From Alteromonadaceae bacterium (GTDB taxonomy: Bacteria; Pseudomonadota; Gammaproteobacteria; Enterobacterales; Alteromonadaceae), in contig JABSOI010000002.1 in assembly GCA_013216015.1 (NCBI GenBank), positions 25,622 to 89,621 of the forward strand: a DNA stretch of 64,000 nt, in the 5' to 3' direction. Numbering within the stretch: the stretch's first letter is position 1; the number at the start of each line of letters is the position of its first letter. Below the pieces are notes generated by a model. That model saw nothing but the letters and a program-made list of their open reading frames with translations, did not search any database and was not told the origin of the DNA. The position numbers were made by a program, and so were the translations under genes. Positions 1 to 8,237 of the stretch are shown here, one piece after another.

Positions 1-3
1 TAA

Positions 4-215
4 TACCAATTGTATTGGCAATGTACCCGTTAAGTGTTACTGGCTCGATAAGTTGTTATTTTTCAACCTCGTAGTTCGCACATTTATGTGCGCCTTAAAG
101 TAATGCGTGGATAAATCCACGTTCTACGGATTGGTCGAATAAATCTACATGTGTTCTTCTCGGTTTCTAAATTTTAACAGCAACACTTAACTACTACATA
201 GCCAATTGTATTAAG
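4..215. repeat. Imperfect inverted-repeat element of the TACCAATTG type
   Basis: The left end (TACCAATTGTATTGGCAATG, from base 4) recurs as a reverse complement with small indels near 170-215 (GTTAAGTGTT on the left matches AACACTTAAC on the right). Inside are two small hairpins with ATTTAT or ATAAAT loops, one around GCACATTTATGTGC and one around CGTGGATAAATCCACG, enclosed by CGTAG and CTACG. This looks like a diverged member of the TACCA repeats found elsewhere in the window. The right terminus is not clean. Confidence 0.5.
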
Positions 216-248
216 TTAGTGGTACCAGAGAATCAAAGAGATAATAAG

Positions 249-629
249 ATGAATCTTAATCAAGTGACACTTCCTGTGAAAAATATGGATGAGGCAACTA
301 GCTTTTATAAAAAAATGGGATTTCTGCAAATTGTAGATACTCCTCATTACGCAAGGTTTGAATGTCCTGAAGGAGATTCAACATTTTCACTATCTTTGAA
401 CGAAAATGACTTTTTAAACAGCTCTACTATTTACTTCGAACATGAAAAACTTGATGAGCTTGTTGCAAAACTTGAGTCAGAAGGTTTTGTATTTGATCAA
501 GCGCCAGAGGACATGCGTTATATGTGGCGTGAAGCCGTACTTCATGATCCAAGTGGTAACAAAATCAAGTTATATTGGGCTGGTGAAAATCGTTTAAATC
601 CACCCTGGCGTGTTGAAAAACGTGTTTAA
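249..629 (+). CDS. VOC (glyoxalase/bleomycin-resistance) family protein
   Basis: Predicted single-domain VOC protein of 126 aa. It begins MNLNQVTLPVKNMDEATSF, the typical first beta strand and helix, and ends with HDPSGNKIKLYW, the usual last strand with the metal-side residue region. An ATG ten codons earlier (219) is possible, but the start at 249 fits the family and follows an AAAGAG-type ribosome site. VOC proteins include glyoxalases, dioxygenases and resistance proteins, so the substrate cannot be given. It stands alone, is followed by a hairpin, and faces a minus-strand operon. Family certain, function unknown. Confidence 0.85.
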   Translation: MNLNQVTLPVKNMDEATSFYKKMGFLQIVDTPHYARFECPEGDSTFSLSLNENDFLNSSTIYFEHEKLDELVAKLESEGFVFDQAPEDMRYMWREAVLHDPSGNKIKLYWAGENRLNPPWRVEKRV

Positions 630-638
630 TAATTGGAT

Positions 639-663
639 AAACCACAGCTGCTGATTGTGGTTT
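639..663 (+). terminator. Hairpin after the VOC gene
   Basis: AACCACA pairs with TGTGGTT across a GCTGCTGAT loop, ten bases after the VOC stop codon. The T tail is short, so termination may be weak. Confidence 0.5.
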
Positions 664-721
664 GAGCAGTAGAATAAAGATAATGATTAGGTGCAATTGT
701 AACCATAAATCACTAGGCACG

Positions 722-761
722 AATCAACGAATCAACGAATCAACAAGTCAACAAATCAAAC
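722..761 (-). repeat. 8-bp tandem repeat across the stop codon of the Lrp-type gene
   Basis: Read on the minus strand there are five units: GTTTGATT, TGTTGACT, TGTTGATT, CGTTGATT, CGTTGATT. The TGA in the first unit is the stop codon of the regulator ending at 756. Because 8 is not a multiple of 3, the repeated TGA falls in all three frames. Confidence 0.85.
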
Positions 762-1214
762 ATAATCCACAGGCAACGCCGTAGTATATTTAATTTCTTC
801 CATAGCAAAACTAGAGCTGATATCTGAAAAATCGGCTTTGGTGATTAATTGCTTGTAAAAATTATCATAGGCTTTCATATCAGGCACTACGACTTTAAGT
901 AAATAATCTACGTCTCCGCTCATCCGGTAAAATTCAACAATTTCGGGGAAATCTACGGCAATTTTGGCAAAGTCTGCCAGCCAGGACGGGTTGTGTTGAT
1001 TGGTTTTTATCATGACAAAAATGGATAAACCTACATTGAGTTTTTCCGGATCAGCCAGAGCAACACGTTTGGTTATTATCCCGGACTTTTCCATTGCCTG
1101 AATTCGACGCCAGCAAGGTGTGGTTGATAAACCAACTTGTGCGGCTACTTCGCTCACTGGTGCGGTACAATCTTGTTGTAATATTCTTAATATGTTTCTA
1201 TCAAAACTGTCCAT
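756..1214 (-). CDS. Lrp/AsnC family transcriptional regulator
   Basis: A 152-aa regulator with an N-terminal winged helix-turn-helix (MDSFDRNILRILQQD, then SEVAAQVGLSTTPCWRRI as the recognition region) and a C-terminal RAM/AsnC ligand domain with the MSGDVDYLLKV motif. The frame extends 17 codons upstream, but ATG 1214 is chosen: it gives the usual length and follows a GGAAAAA site only seven bases after the upstream gene's stop. It is the third gene of a minus-strand operon behind an SDR and an amidohydrolase, so it may respond to their substrate (inference). Confidence 0.9.
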   Translation of the reverse strand: MDSFDRNILRILQQDCTAPVSEVAAQVGLSTTPCWRRIQAMEKSGIITKRVALADPEKLNVGLSIFVMIKTNQHNPSWLADFAKIAVDFPEIVEFYRMSGDVDYLLKVVVPDMKAYDNFYKQLITKADFSDISSSFAMEEIKYTTALPVDYV

Positions 1215-1221
1215 TTTTTCC

Positions 1222-2136
1222 TCAATCAGATTGTCGCTTTTCAAAGCGATACCAGTGTTTTGCATTATTAAAACATAATGCTTGCTGTAATTCTTGTGAT
1301 GTTTGAACGGTGGTGTGTAAATAACTTTGCCATAGTTCCTGATAGCTGTTATTAAATAAGCAAAGGGGAAAGTTGCTGGCCAGCATTACTCTATTTACAC
1401 CAAACTCAGTTAAACAATACTGAATTACTTGTTGTTGCCAGGCAAGATCATATTTACGTTCAGTCATTTCCCAACCAGAACATTTAATTGCACAATTCGG
1501 GTATTTGCTTAGCTTCTGTATGCCTGCCAGCCATAATTGCCACTGAGTATTATTGTATTTTTTGTGTGAGTTATGTTGGTGGTAGGGGGGCCAGCCGGCA
1601 TGATCAATTATTATTTTTAATCTTGGATTAAGCTGTAAAATATCAGCCAAAATTTTAACGGCTGTCTGGTTTTCAAGTGGCATTTGTACATCAAAACTTA
1701 ATTCATTATCGGCTAATCTTTTTAAGTGTTGTTGGACTGTTTTTGAATTAAGTAATTCAACGGCATTTTCATCTAAAATATGACGACAGCCAACAACTGA
1801 ATCATAACGGAGTAATTTAGTTAACTGCTGTGCGAATTCATCACTGGCAAGGCTAAGATCAATACTTGCTACTGAGCGAAAAGGAAGTTGGCAATGACTT
1901 TCTAACCATGCAATTTCGCGCCAGGGATTAATGTTGTCAAATCCAGCTTCAATATGGACAAAGCCGGCAAGTGTTAGCTCTTTGTTTTGCTGAAAACTTA
2001 AACCTAAGTCATTTTCAGTAAAGTTTTTATTAATGATTTCTTTGTCTGACCAATAAGGAGGATTCTTGGCGGATAACCAATGATAATCACCTTGTTCAAG
2101 GTTGAATAAATGTAAGTGCGGGTCAATTACTTTCAT
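1222..2136 (-). CDS. Amidohydrolase family 2 (fuconolactonase-like) TIM-barrel hydrolase
   Basis: A 304-aa metal-dependent hydrolase. The first strand carries the metal motif DPHLHLF; later landmarks are HIEAG, GCRH, IIIDHAGWP and VMLASNFPL, matching the COG3618 group that includes L-fuconolactonase and related lactonases. It lies 45 bp downstream of an SDR dehydrogenase. A dehydrogenase followed by a lactonase is the usual first two steps of oxidative sugar breakdown, so a sugar lactone is a reasonable but unproven substrate. Its stop codon is only seven bases from the Lrp-type start, suggesting one transcript. Confidence 0.82.
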   Translation of the reverse strand: MKVIDPHLHLFNLEQGDYHWLSAKNPPYWSDKEIINKNFTENDLGLSFQQNKELTLAGFVHIEAGFDNINPWREIAWLESHCQLPFRSVASIDLSLASDEFAQQLTKLLRYDSVVGCRHILDENAVELLNSKTVQQHLKRLADNELSFDVQMPLENQTAVKILADILQLNPRLKIIIDHAGWPPYHQHNSHKKYNNTQWQLWLAGIQKLSKYPNCAIKCSGWEMTERKYDLAWQQQVIQYCLTEFGVNRVMLASNFPLCLFNNSYQELWQSYLHTTVQTSQELQQALCFNNAKHWYRFEKRQSD

Positions 2137-2181
2137 TAATTATTTATCTCTTAGCTGCCTGTTCTAACTGACTTATTGAAA

Positions 2182-2907
2182 TTATTGAGTGGTATATCCG
2201 CCATCAATGACTTGTAAACTTCCGGTGATAAATGTTGCTTTATCAGACGCTAAAAATAAAACTAATTGTGCTACTTCTTCAGGTTGACCCAGTCGGCCAA
2301 GTGGTTGTAAATTTTCTTCTTCCTGATGAATTTGTGCTTTGTCAGCGCCGGATTTTGCACAATATCTGTCGATTGCTTTATGATATAAAGGTGTTTCAAT
2401 TGTGCCGGGGCATACAGCGTTTGCCCGTATGTTATAACGGGCATAATCTAATGCGGTGGTTTTGGCGATGGAGGCCAATGAAGCTTTACTTAAGTTGTAG
2501 GCAAATGAATTTTGTTTGGCGATTAAGGCTTGATCTGAGGAAATAATAATAATTGAGCCATTTTTATTTGCTTTCATATTGGGTAAAACGGCTTTTACTG
2601 CAGCGAAAGCCCCTTTAACATTAATATTAAATACTTTGTCCAGCTCTTCTTCACTGGTATTTTCAATGGTTGCTGAAAAATGAATACCAGCATTAGAGAC
2701 TAAAACATCAATAGCATGTTCATTGGTAATATCGTTAACAATATTGGTTACTTGTTGAACATTAGTAACATCGCAAGAGCGGAATTCACCCAATTCACCT
2801 GGTTGTAAATCAAGATTAAAAACAAGATAGTTTTCTTGTAAAAAGAGCTTAACGATACTTAAACCAATACCGGAACTGCCACCAGTAATTACGCAAACTT
2901 TTTTCAT
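2182..2907 (-). CDS. SDR family NAD(P)-dependent oxidoreductase
   Basis: A 241-aa classical short-chain dehydrogenase. It has the cofactor motif GGSSGIG near residue 9, SNAG, the catalytic serine region IIISS and the YNLSK active-site pair, followed by the PG segment CPGTIETPLY. It is first in the operon with an amidohydrolase and an Lrp-type regulator; together they resemble a sugar dehydrogenase/lactonase module (for example fucose or a related sugar), but the substrate is inferred only from context. Its stop region holds two TCAATAA copies ten bases apart. Confidence 0.88.
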   Translation of the reverse strand: MKKVCVITGGSSGIGLSIVKLFLQENYLVFNLDLQPGELGEFRSCDVTNVQQVTNIVNDITNEHAIDVLVSNAGIHFSATIENTSEEELDKVFNINVKGAFAAVKAVLPNMKANKNGSIIIISSDQALIAKQNSFAYNLSKASLASIAKTTALDYARYNIRANAVCPGTIETPLYHKAIDRYCAKSGADKAQIHQEEENLQPLGRLGQPEEVAQLVLFLASDKATFITGSLQVIDGGYTTQ

Positions 2908-2995
2908 ATAATATCCAATGTATTTTTTAAGAGATAATAGCGTTTACACAAGCTAAGTACCAGAATAACCTACAAATACAGTAGTTCCTCAGTAA

Positions 2996-3928
2996 TTAGT
3001 GCCCATGTAGAAACGAATTAGACAAGTTTTTAAATGACTCAACCTGTTCGCGTAACCATATATAATTAGCCTTACCAGAATTAATCCGGTGCCGGTACAT
3101 TTTTAAATGATAGTTGGGTATTGCAATTGGTGGTTCAAAGAGTTCAATATTAATCTGCTTTGTGAGTTGTTCAGCAATTAGCCTTGGCATGGTTAACAAT
3201 AGATCTGAATGAACAACAGCATGCGGGGCAACTAAAACACTGGGTAGTTGTAAGGTCACGTTTCTCGATAATTTCTGTTTCGCCAGAACTTGATCAACAA
3301 TACCTTGAGATTCTCCCCAAGGGGAGACTCTAATGTGAAACAGCTTCAAAAACACGGCTAAACTCAGACCATGTTTTAATGCAGGATGACCTTTTCGCGC
3401 AATGGTGCAATAGCTGTCTTTAAGCCAGGTTAAACTATTTATAGTTGTTGAATTTTCTGCTTCGTGACTGTAACCCAGCGCAAAATCAATATCTTGATTT
3501 TCAAGTTGCGAAATGGGTAATTTTTCTTGTGCTGCGATAACTTTAATTTTCACATTAGGTGCTTGATTGGTTATATGGTTGATCAACTTGGGGAATAAAC
3601 TGAACTCGGTATAGTCGGTTGCAGAAAATGTAAACTCAGAGTTGTCGGTTTTTGGGTCGAAAACAGAACTTTCTTTAAGTGCTGCACTGATCAAAGGCAA
3701 CGCTTGAGCTAGTTTTTGTGCTATTTCATCTGCTCGTAATGTAGGTTCCATCACATTGTTTATTCGAATGAAAAGCTCGTCGTTTATGTGTTTTCTTAAG
3801 CGGGACAAACTATGACTAAACGCGGATTGACTGATGCAAATTTCGTTCGCCGCTAAAGACACTGAACGATGTCGATAGAGTGCATCGAACATTACCAATA
3901 AGTTCATATCAATTTGATGTAGGTTCAT
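2996..3928 (-). CDS. LysR family transcriptional regulator
   Basis: A 310-aa LysR regulator. The N-terminal HTH (MNLHQIDMNLLVMFDALYRH, then SLAANEICISQSAFSHSLSRLR) matches the NodD-like subgroup, and the rest is the periplasmic-binding-like effector domain. The frame can start ten codons earlier (3958), but the M at 3928 matches the family. It stands alone, 88 bp upstream of the SDR operon and in the same orientation, so it could control that operon; no operator was identified. Confidence 0.88.
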   Translation of the reverse strand: MNLHQIDMNLLVMFDALYRHRSVSLAANEICISQSAFSHSLSRLRKHINDELFIRINNVMEPTLRADEIAQKLAQALPLISAALKESSVFDPKTDNSEFTFSATDYTEFSLFPKLINHITNQAPNVKIKVIAAQEKLPISQLENQDIDFALGYSHEAENSTTINSLTWLKDSYCTIARKGHPALKHGLSLAVFLKLFHIRVSPWGESQGIVDQVLAKQKLSRNVTLQLPSVLVAPHAVVHSDLLLTMPRLIAEQLTKQINIELFEPPIAIPNYHLKMYRHRINSGKANYIWLREQVESFKNLSNSFLHGH

Positions 3929-4103
3929 ACCCGGCTGGCCTAGGCTTTTTAAGCACATTAAGTTAAATAAAATATATTATGAATATTATACATGCATACG
4001 TGAGTGTTATGCACTGGTGTCATGGCGATGTTTTCGTATAATAGAAAGCTGCTATAAAGTAGTACAAATAACAGTAAAAAAATCATTGAAAAGGTGTAAT
4101 TAA

Positions 4104-4589
4104 GTGAGTGCAATAACAATCCGAAAGGCGACGGTTAATGATGTATCAATCCTGTTAAAATTCATTATTGAATTGGCTGTTTATGAAAAAGCAGAACACG
4201 AAGTATTGGCAACAGAGCAAAGCATCAAAGAAAGTATGTTTGCAAAAAACAGTGGTGTTTATAGCTTAATATGTGAGTTGGACGGGGTAGCCATTGGATC
4301 AGCGATTTATTTTTATAATTATTCCACCTGGTTGGCTAAGCCGGTGTTATATCTTGAAGATTTGTATGTTTCACCACAATTTCGAGGTAAAGGTGCGGGT
4401 GTTAAATTACTCCAGACTCTGGCAAAAATTGCCATTGAGAATAACTGTGCCCGATTTGAATGGAGCTGTCTGGATTGGAATACACCATCAAGAGATTTTT
4501 ATCACTCGTTAGGCGCACAGGCACAGCAAGAATGGGTGAGGTATCGTATGTCAGGGCAGACACTCATTGATTTTGTGAATAAAGAATAG
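4104..4589 (+). CDS. GNAT family N-acetyltransferase
   Basis: A 161-aa GNAT enzyme with a GTG start (MSAITIRKATVNDV) preceded by AAGGTG. The acetyl-CoA loop is seen as LYVSPQFRGKGAGVKLL, followed by CARFEWSCLDWNTPSRDFYHSLGA. This resembles the diamine/spermidine acetyltransferase-like GNATs, but acceptor specificity cannot be read from sequence. Convergent with the leucine-rich-repeat gene; a strong hairpin separates them. Confidence 0.88.
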   Translation: MSAITIRKATVNDVSILLKFIIELAVYEKAEHEVLATEQSIKESMFAKNSGVYSLICELDGVAIGSAIYFYNYSTWLAKPVLYLEDLYVSPQFRGKGAGVKLLQTLAKIAIENNCARFEWSCLDWNTPSRDFYHSLGAQAQQEWVRYRMSGQTLIDFVNKE

Positions 4590-4611
4590 CGTTGTATGTT
4601 TTGAGGGGATA

Positions 4612-4645
4612 TTTTGAACGAAGCAGGAGGCTGCTCCGTTCAAAA
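4612..4645. terminator. Bidirectional terminator hairpin between GNAT and LRR genes
   Basis: TTTTGAACG and AGCAG pair with CTGCT and CGTTCAAAA around a GAGG loop, giving a long stem with A/T-rich outer ends that serve as T tracts in both directions. It sits between two convergent genes. Confidence 0.75.
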
Positions 4646-4661
4646 GGTGTGTTTTTTAGTA

Positions 4662-6071
4662 TTAAGGAATACAGGTTCCAGGAAATAAAATGAAACTGAA
4701 AGTTTCGACCAGAGTATCCCAATCATTACAACTAATAGGATTGCGTCTAATCCTTAACTGAGTTGATGACGGTAAGCTTAGCAAGGCTGAAATATCGCTA
4801 ATTTGATTGTCGCTTAAATTTATATAGGTTAATAAGTTCAGGTTCGATAAAGCTGAAATTTCGTTGATTTTGTTATGGTATAAATTTAAGAAGGTTAATG
4901 ATGTCAGGTTTTCTAATGCTGAAATATCATTGAGTTGATTAAATTCCATCCATAGCCTGGTTAATGAGGACAAGTTTGATAATGCTGAAATATCGCTAAC
5001 AGAAGTGTCGGATAAGTATAAATCGGTTAATAACGTTAAGTTAGCTAATGCTGATATGTCGCTAATTTGGTTGCCAGACAATGATAATTCAGTTAATAAC
5101 GTGAAATTTGAAAATATACTAATGTCACTTACTTGATTTAATGATAAATGCATTTCAGATAATGCAGTTAAATTCGTCAAAGGTGAAATATCGGTGACTT
5201 GATTTTGGTAGAGTTTTAATTTGGTTAATGAAGTTAAATGGGCTAAAGGAGAAATATCGCTCAATTCATTGTTAATTAGAGTTAATTCGGTTAATGAGGT
5301 TAAATTAGCTAAAGGAGAAATATCGCTGATTGGGTTGTTGTCTAGCCATAACTCGGTTAATGAGGAAAAGTTTGCCAAAGTTGAAATATCTGAAACTTGA
5401 TTGCCATCTAACCAAAATAGAGTCAATGATGTAAGGGTAGATAATGATGAGATATCATCAATTTCATTATAGTTTAACTTTAATTGAGTTAACGACGGAA
5501 TGTCAGCCAATATTGAAATATCGGTAATTTGATTGTCAAATAAATTTAAATCTTCTAATGATGTTAATTTCTCAATTCCTGCCAAAGTGCTAATGCTTTT
5601 ATAGGAACAATCAAGCGAGGTCATTTCACTAATATCGGTCCAATTTTCATTGTTTGCATAGTTTAAAACACAAGTCTTAAGATTTGTGTCATCGAAAGGC
5701 ACATTTGCAATTTTTACGTTAACAACATTAACTGTTCTGATTGCGGTGGAAACATTTCCTGCGGCATCAGTGGCTGTATATATAATAGTGTAGGAGCCTA
5801 GTATTAAGGGGTCAACATTGGTTGAAGCGTAGAGTTCGATTGTACCGGCAATATTGTCGGTTGCTGTTGCTCCCTCAAGATCATCATAATTAGTACCTTG
5901 TGCAATGGTTACTGTTTGATCTCCTATTATAGTTATGACGGGTGGCGTGGTATCTGGAGTTGGCCCGGTGTTGTTACCTGCACCGTTACTACCTCCACCA
6001 TTACTACCTCCACCGCAAGCAGCCAATGAAATAAGTGTAAAGAAAAAAATAAGATAAAGACGAATGTTCAT
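4662..6071 (-). CDS. Leucine-rich-repeat surface lipoprotein with Ig-like domain
   Basis: A 469-aa predicted lipoprotein. The signal peptide ends in the lipobox LAAC at about residue 19, followed by a Gly/Ser/Asn linker. Residues about 40-120 are a DUF5011-type Ig-like domain (TPPVITIIGDQTV ... TDAAGNVS). Then come about twelve 22-residue internalin-type LRR units (consensus LTSLTELxLxxNxISDISxLxNL) and a short cysteine-containing cap (SCNDWDT ... GTC). LRR lipoproteins usually mediate protein-protein contact at the surface; no enzymatic domain is present. The near-identical repeats make this gene prone to unit gain and loss. Confidence 0.85.
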   Translation of the reverse strand: MNIRLYLIFFFTLISLAACGGGSNGGGSNGAGNNTGPTPDTTPPVITIIGDQTVTIAQGTNYDDLEGATATDNIAGTIELYASTNVDPLILGSYTIIYTATDAAGNVSTAIRTVNVVNVKIANVPFDDTNLKTCVLNYANNENWTDISEMTSLDCSYKSISTLAGIEKLTSLEDLNLFDNQITDISILADIPSLTQLKLNYNEIDDISSLSTLTSLTLFWLDGNQVSDISTLANFSSLTELWLDNNPISDISPLANLTSLTELTLINNELSDISPLAHLTSLTKLKLYQNQVTDISPLTNLTALSEMHLSLNQVSDISIFSNFTLLTELSLSGNQISDISALANLTLLTDLYLSDTSVSDISALSNLSSLTRLWMEFNQLNDISALENLTSLTFLNLYHNKINEISALSNLNLLTYINLSDNQISDISALLSLPSSTQLRIRRNPISCNDWDTLVETFSFILFPGTCIP

Positions 6072-6262
6072 GTTTAAAATCCCTTTTATATAGGTGAATA
6101 AATAATTTTTGAAAAGAATAGTTAATTTTACAGACCGAAAGTTACAGGGTTGTAAAATGATTTACAAGGTGTTTTTGGTCATTAACATTCAAGTTGGATG
6201 GTTAGTTGAATTTGATTATGGAAATCAACTAGAGCCGTGAATCCGACTCTAGTTTTAGTTAT

Positions 6263-6286
6263 CTGAATTTATAGATGACTTTATAG
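6263..6286 (-). repeat. 12-bp duplication across the stop codon of the peroxidase gene
   Basis: On the minus strand CTATAAAGTCAT is followed by CTATAAATTCAG. The TAA in the first copy is the stop codon of the gene ending at 6281, and the second copy repeats it in the same frame. Confidence 0.6.
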
Positions 6287-8041
6287 ACTATTACTAAATT
6301 TGTCTTCAGCCACCAAAGGCAAGTCATCAGGAAATGAAGCAACATCATTTTCGTCAATAATCCATGGTGCTAAACATTCTCTGCTTTGAACACACGGGTC
6401 GGTTAATGTGCGTAAAAATTCGGCAACTTCCTGTACCTGTTGGCGTGACAATCTTACTCTGGCTCTAAAAGGTGCGCTTGCTTGAATTTGTCCGTTTCTT
6501 ACCTGTTGCAGGTGATCAATTACTGTCACTGAATTTGCATAGGCGTCTGGAAAAATACTTTCGCAGGTTTGATTGTTTTTTTGCATCAATTCGGCAATTT
6601 GAGGTAATTGACAAAATGGTGCAACGCCATTGGTAAATGGTTCATTGCCTCTTGCTGCAAATAATCTGTCAATAGATCTGCTGGGATTATTATAATGCTC
6701 AACCACTTGCTCTAAAGTTTGGTAGGCGCCGCTGTGTCCATAAGGTGCTGTTGCTGCAATATTCAGTAAACCTGGAGTTCTGAAATGATAGCGGTCGTCA
6801 CTGTTGTTTGTGACATTTTCCCGACCGAAATCCTGACTGGTATTGGTTTGGCTGGAGTTGCCTTTGCCATTGCCTATTTGTGGAAATGCAACTAAATGCT
6901 GGCGTTCATCACTAAAGCTTGGACCACTGTGACAAGCGATACAACCTGCGCCACCATCCCTGGCTGGAGTGAAAAATAATACGGCTCCAGCTTTTTGTTG
7001 TTCATTAAGTGCATTATCGTCACCTGCTAAATATTCATTCCAGGGGCTTTGAGTAAATACCATTGAGCGTTCATATTCACCAATAGCATCAGCAATGAGA
7101 TCAAAGCTTATTTCAAGGCCATTATAAACTTGTGAAAAAGCAGCTGACCAAGTGCTGGAAAAGTCATTGTTGGAGTTATTAAAACGTTGCGCTAGTGATG
7201 CTCTTAACGCTTGATTGTCTTCTGTTGGCACAAAGCCTCCACGCATTTCATCTGCTGATGTTACCGGGAATCGTGCTTGTGCAGCTGCTAAAGTCGTACC
7301 GGGAGGAAGGTTTGCATCAGGAATGCGTCGGCCTTGTGCATTTGTGCCGGAATCTGGTGTAATTATTCCACCGTTTCTTGTCGTTTCAACTCGGCTGTCC
7401 CAAAATAATCCTCTCGTCATCAAACCAATATTGAATATAGTGGGCGAATTACGAGGAACTGCGGGAGTATTATCAAGGTTACTGCCATTAAATCTGCCCT
7501 TACCCAGCAGATCGTGGCTATTTTGATTAAGTTCGTTTACTGCGTTTATGCCAACGGGTAAAGATAAATTATCTCCTCCTCCTAATGACGGGTGGTGACA
7601 ACTGACACAAGCAACACTTTGTTCACCCCCTAAATTTTTGGCAAAAAATAGCTGTTTACCTAACTGAGCTTTTGGGTCATTAATAGTTGGCAAAATTGGA
7701 ATGGGTGCTGTTTGCACATTTTGGTTATTCCCTGTTATTTCGGCGGGTATTGCTGGAAATGGTCGAAGATCAAGGCTAACCACTAAATTATGTAATTGTT
7801 GGTTAATATCGGCTGGAGGAGTTGGCTCAGCAGGAGGACGTGGTTCTGGAGGTCTGGGATCTGTTGGTGGCTCAGGGCGTGGTGGCGGTCTTGGGTCAGT
7901 GGGCGGTCTTGGATTTTCTGGTGGATTAAATGTTTCTCCTTGGGGTAATGGTGGTGAAGTATTATCATTTGCATGAGCTGGCAGTGAACACAGGACAAGT
8001 ATACCGATTGTAAATGGGATAGACTTTAGATGCTTGTTCAT
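6281..8041 (-). CDS. Di-haem cytochrome c peroxidase/MauG family protein with proline-rich N terminus
   Basis: A 586-aa secreted protein. After a signal peptide (to about residue 24) comes a striking PRPP/TDPRPP-rich segment (about residues 30-80). Two c-type haem sites follow: CVSCH near residue 145 and CIACH near residue 365, with the family motif PRNSPTIFN between them. The domain order is that of bacterial di-haem peroxidases and MauG-like proteins, acting in the periplasm; reduction of H2O2 or oxidation of a partner protein is expected. It is divergent from a BaeSR-like pair whose sensor also has a proline-rich periplasmic segment, suggesting a functional link (inference). Confidence 0.85.
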   Translation of the reverse strand: MNKHLKSIPFTIGILVLCSLPAHANDNTSPPLPQGETFNPPENPRPPTDPRPPPRPEPPTDPRPPEPRPPAEPTPPADINQQLHNLVVSLDLRPFPAIPAEITGNNQNVQTAPIPILPTINDPKAQLGKQLFFAKNLGGEQSVACVSCHHPSLGGGDNLSLPVGINAVNELNQNSHDLLGKGRFNGSNLDNTPAVPRNSPTIFNIGLMTRGLFWDSRVETTRNGGIITPDSGTNAQGRRIPDANLPPGTTLAAAQARFPVTSADEMRGGFVPTEDNQALRASLAQRFNNSNNDFSSTWSAAFSQVYNGLEISFDLIADAIGEYERSMVFTQSPWNEYLAGDDNALNEQQKAGAVLFFTPARDGGAGCIACHSGPSFSDERQHLVAFPQIGNGKGNSSQTNTSQDFGRENVTNNSDDRYHFRTPGLLNIAATAPYGHSGAYQTLEQVVEHYNNPSRSIDRLFAARGNEPFTNGVAPFCQLPQIAELMQKNNQTCESIFPDAYANSVTVIDHLQQVRNGQIQASAPFRARVRLSRQQVQEVAEFLRTLTDPCVQSRECLAPWIIDENDVASFPDDLPLVAEDKFSNSL

Positions 8042-8088
8042 GGTTTATCTCCTTAATTACTAAGATTAATATTAAATTAGCGTTAGAA

Positions 8089-8122
8089 TGTGCAAAAAAA
8101 ATGCAGTAATTGTGCAAAAAAT
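8089..8122. promoter_or_regulatory. Direct repeat TGTGCAAAAAA, 22-bp period, between peroxidase and BaeSR-like genes
   Basis: TGTGCAAAAAAA (8089) and TGTGCAAAAAAT (8111) are spaced exactly 22 bp apart, two helical turns, close to the peroxidase start. OmpR-family regulators commonly bind direct repeats, so this is a candidate site for the adjacent response regulator. Role inferred. Confidence 0.4.
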
Positions 8123-8186
8123 AAGGAAGTTGTATTTACGTCATTAGTTTATTTGGAGAGAATGGATGAGTTAGTGTTATATTTTT

Positions 8187-8210
8187 AATATGTGAATTAA
8201 TATGTGAATT
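8187..8210. repeat. 12-bp tandem duplication upstream of the sensor kinase
   Basis: AATATGTGAATT occurs twice head to tail, ending 28 bp before the kinase ATG, probably within the promoter region. Confidence 0.6.
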
Positions 8211-8237
8211 AAGGGTAAAAAATCAGAATGTTAGTCT

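Noticed and set aside
1094..1306. 70-codon plus-strand frame across the Lrp/amidohydrolase junction
   Set aside because: Antisense to two real genes, no ribosome site.
7215..7976. Gly-rich plus-strand frames opposite the peroxidase
   Set aside because: They are antisense readings of the proline-rich coding region.
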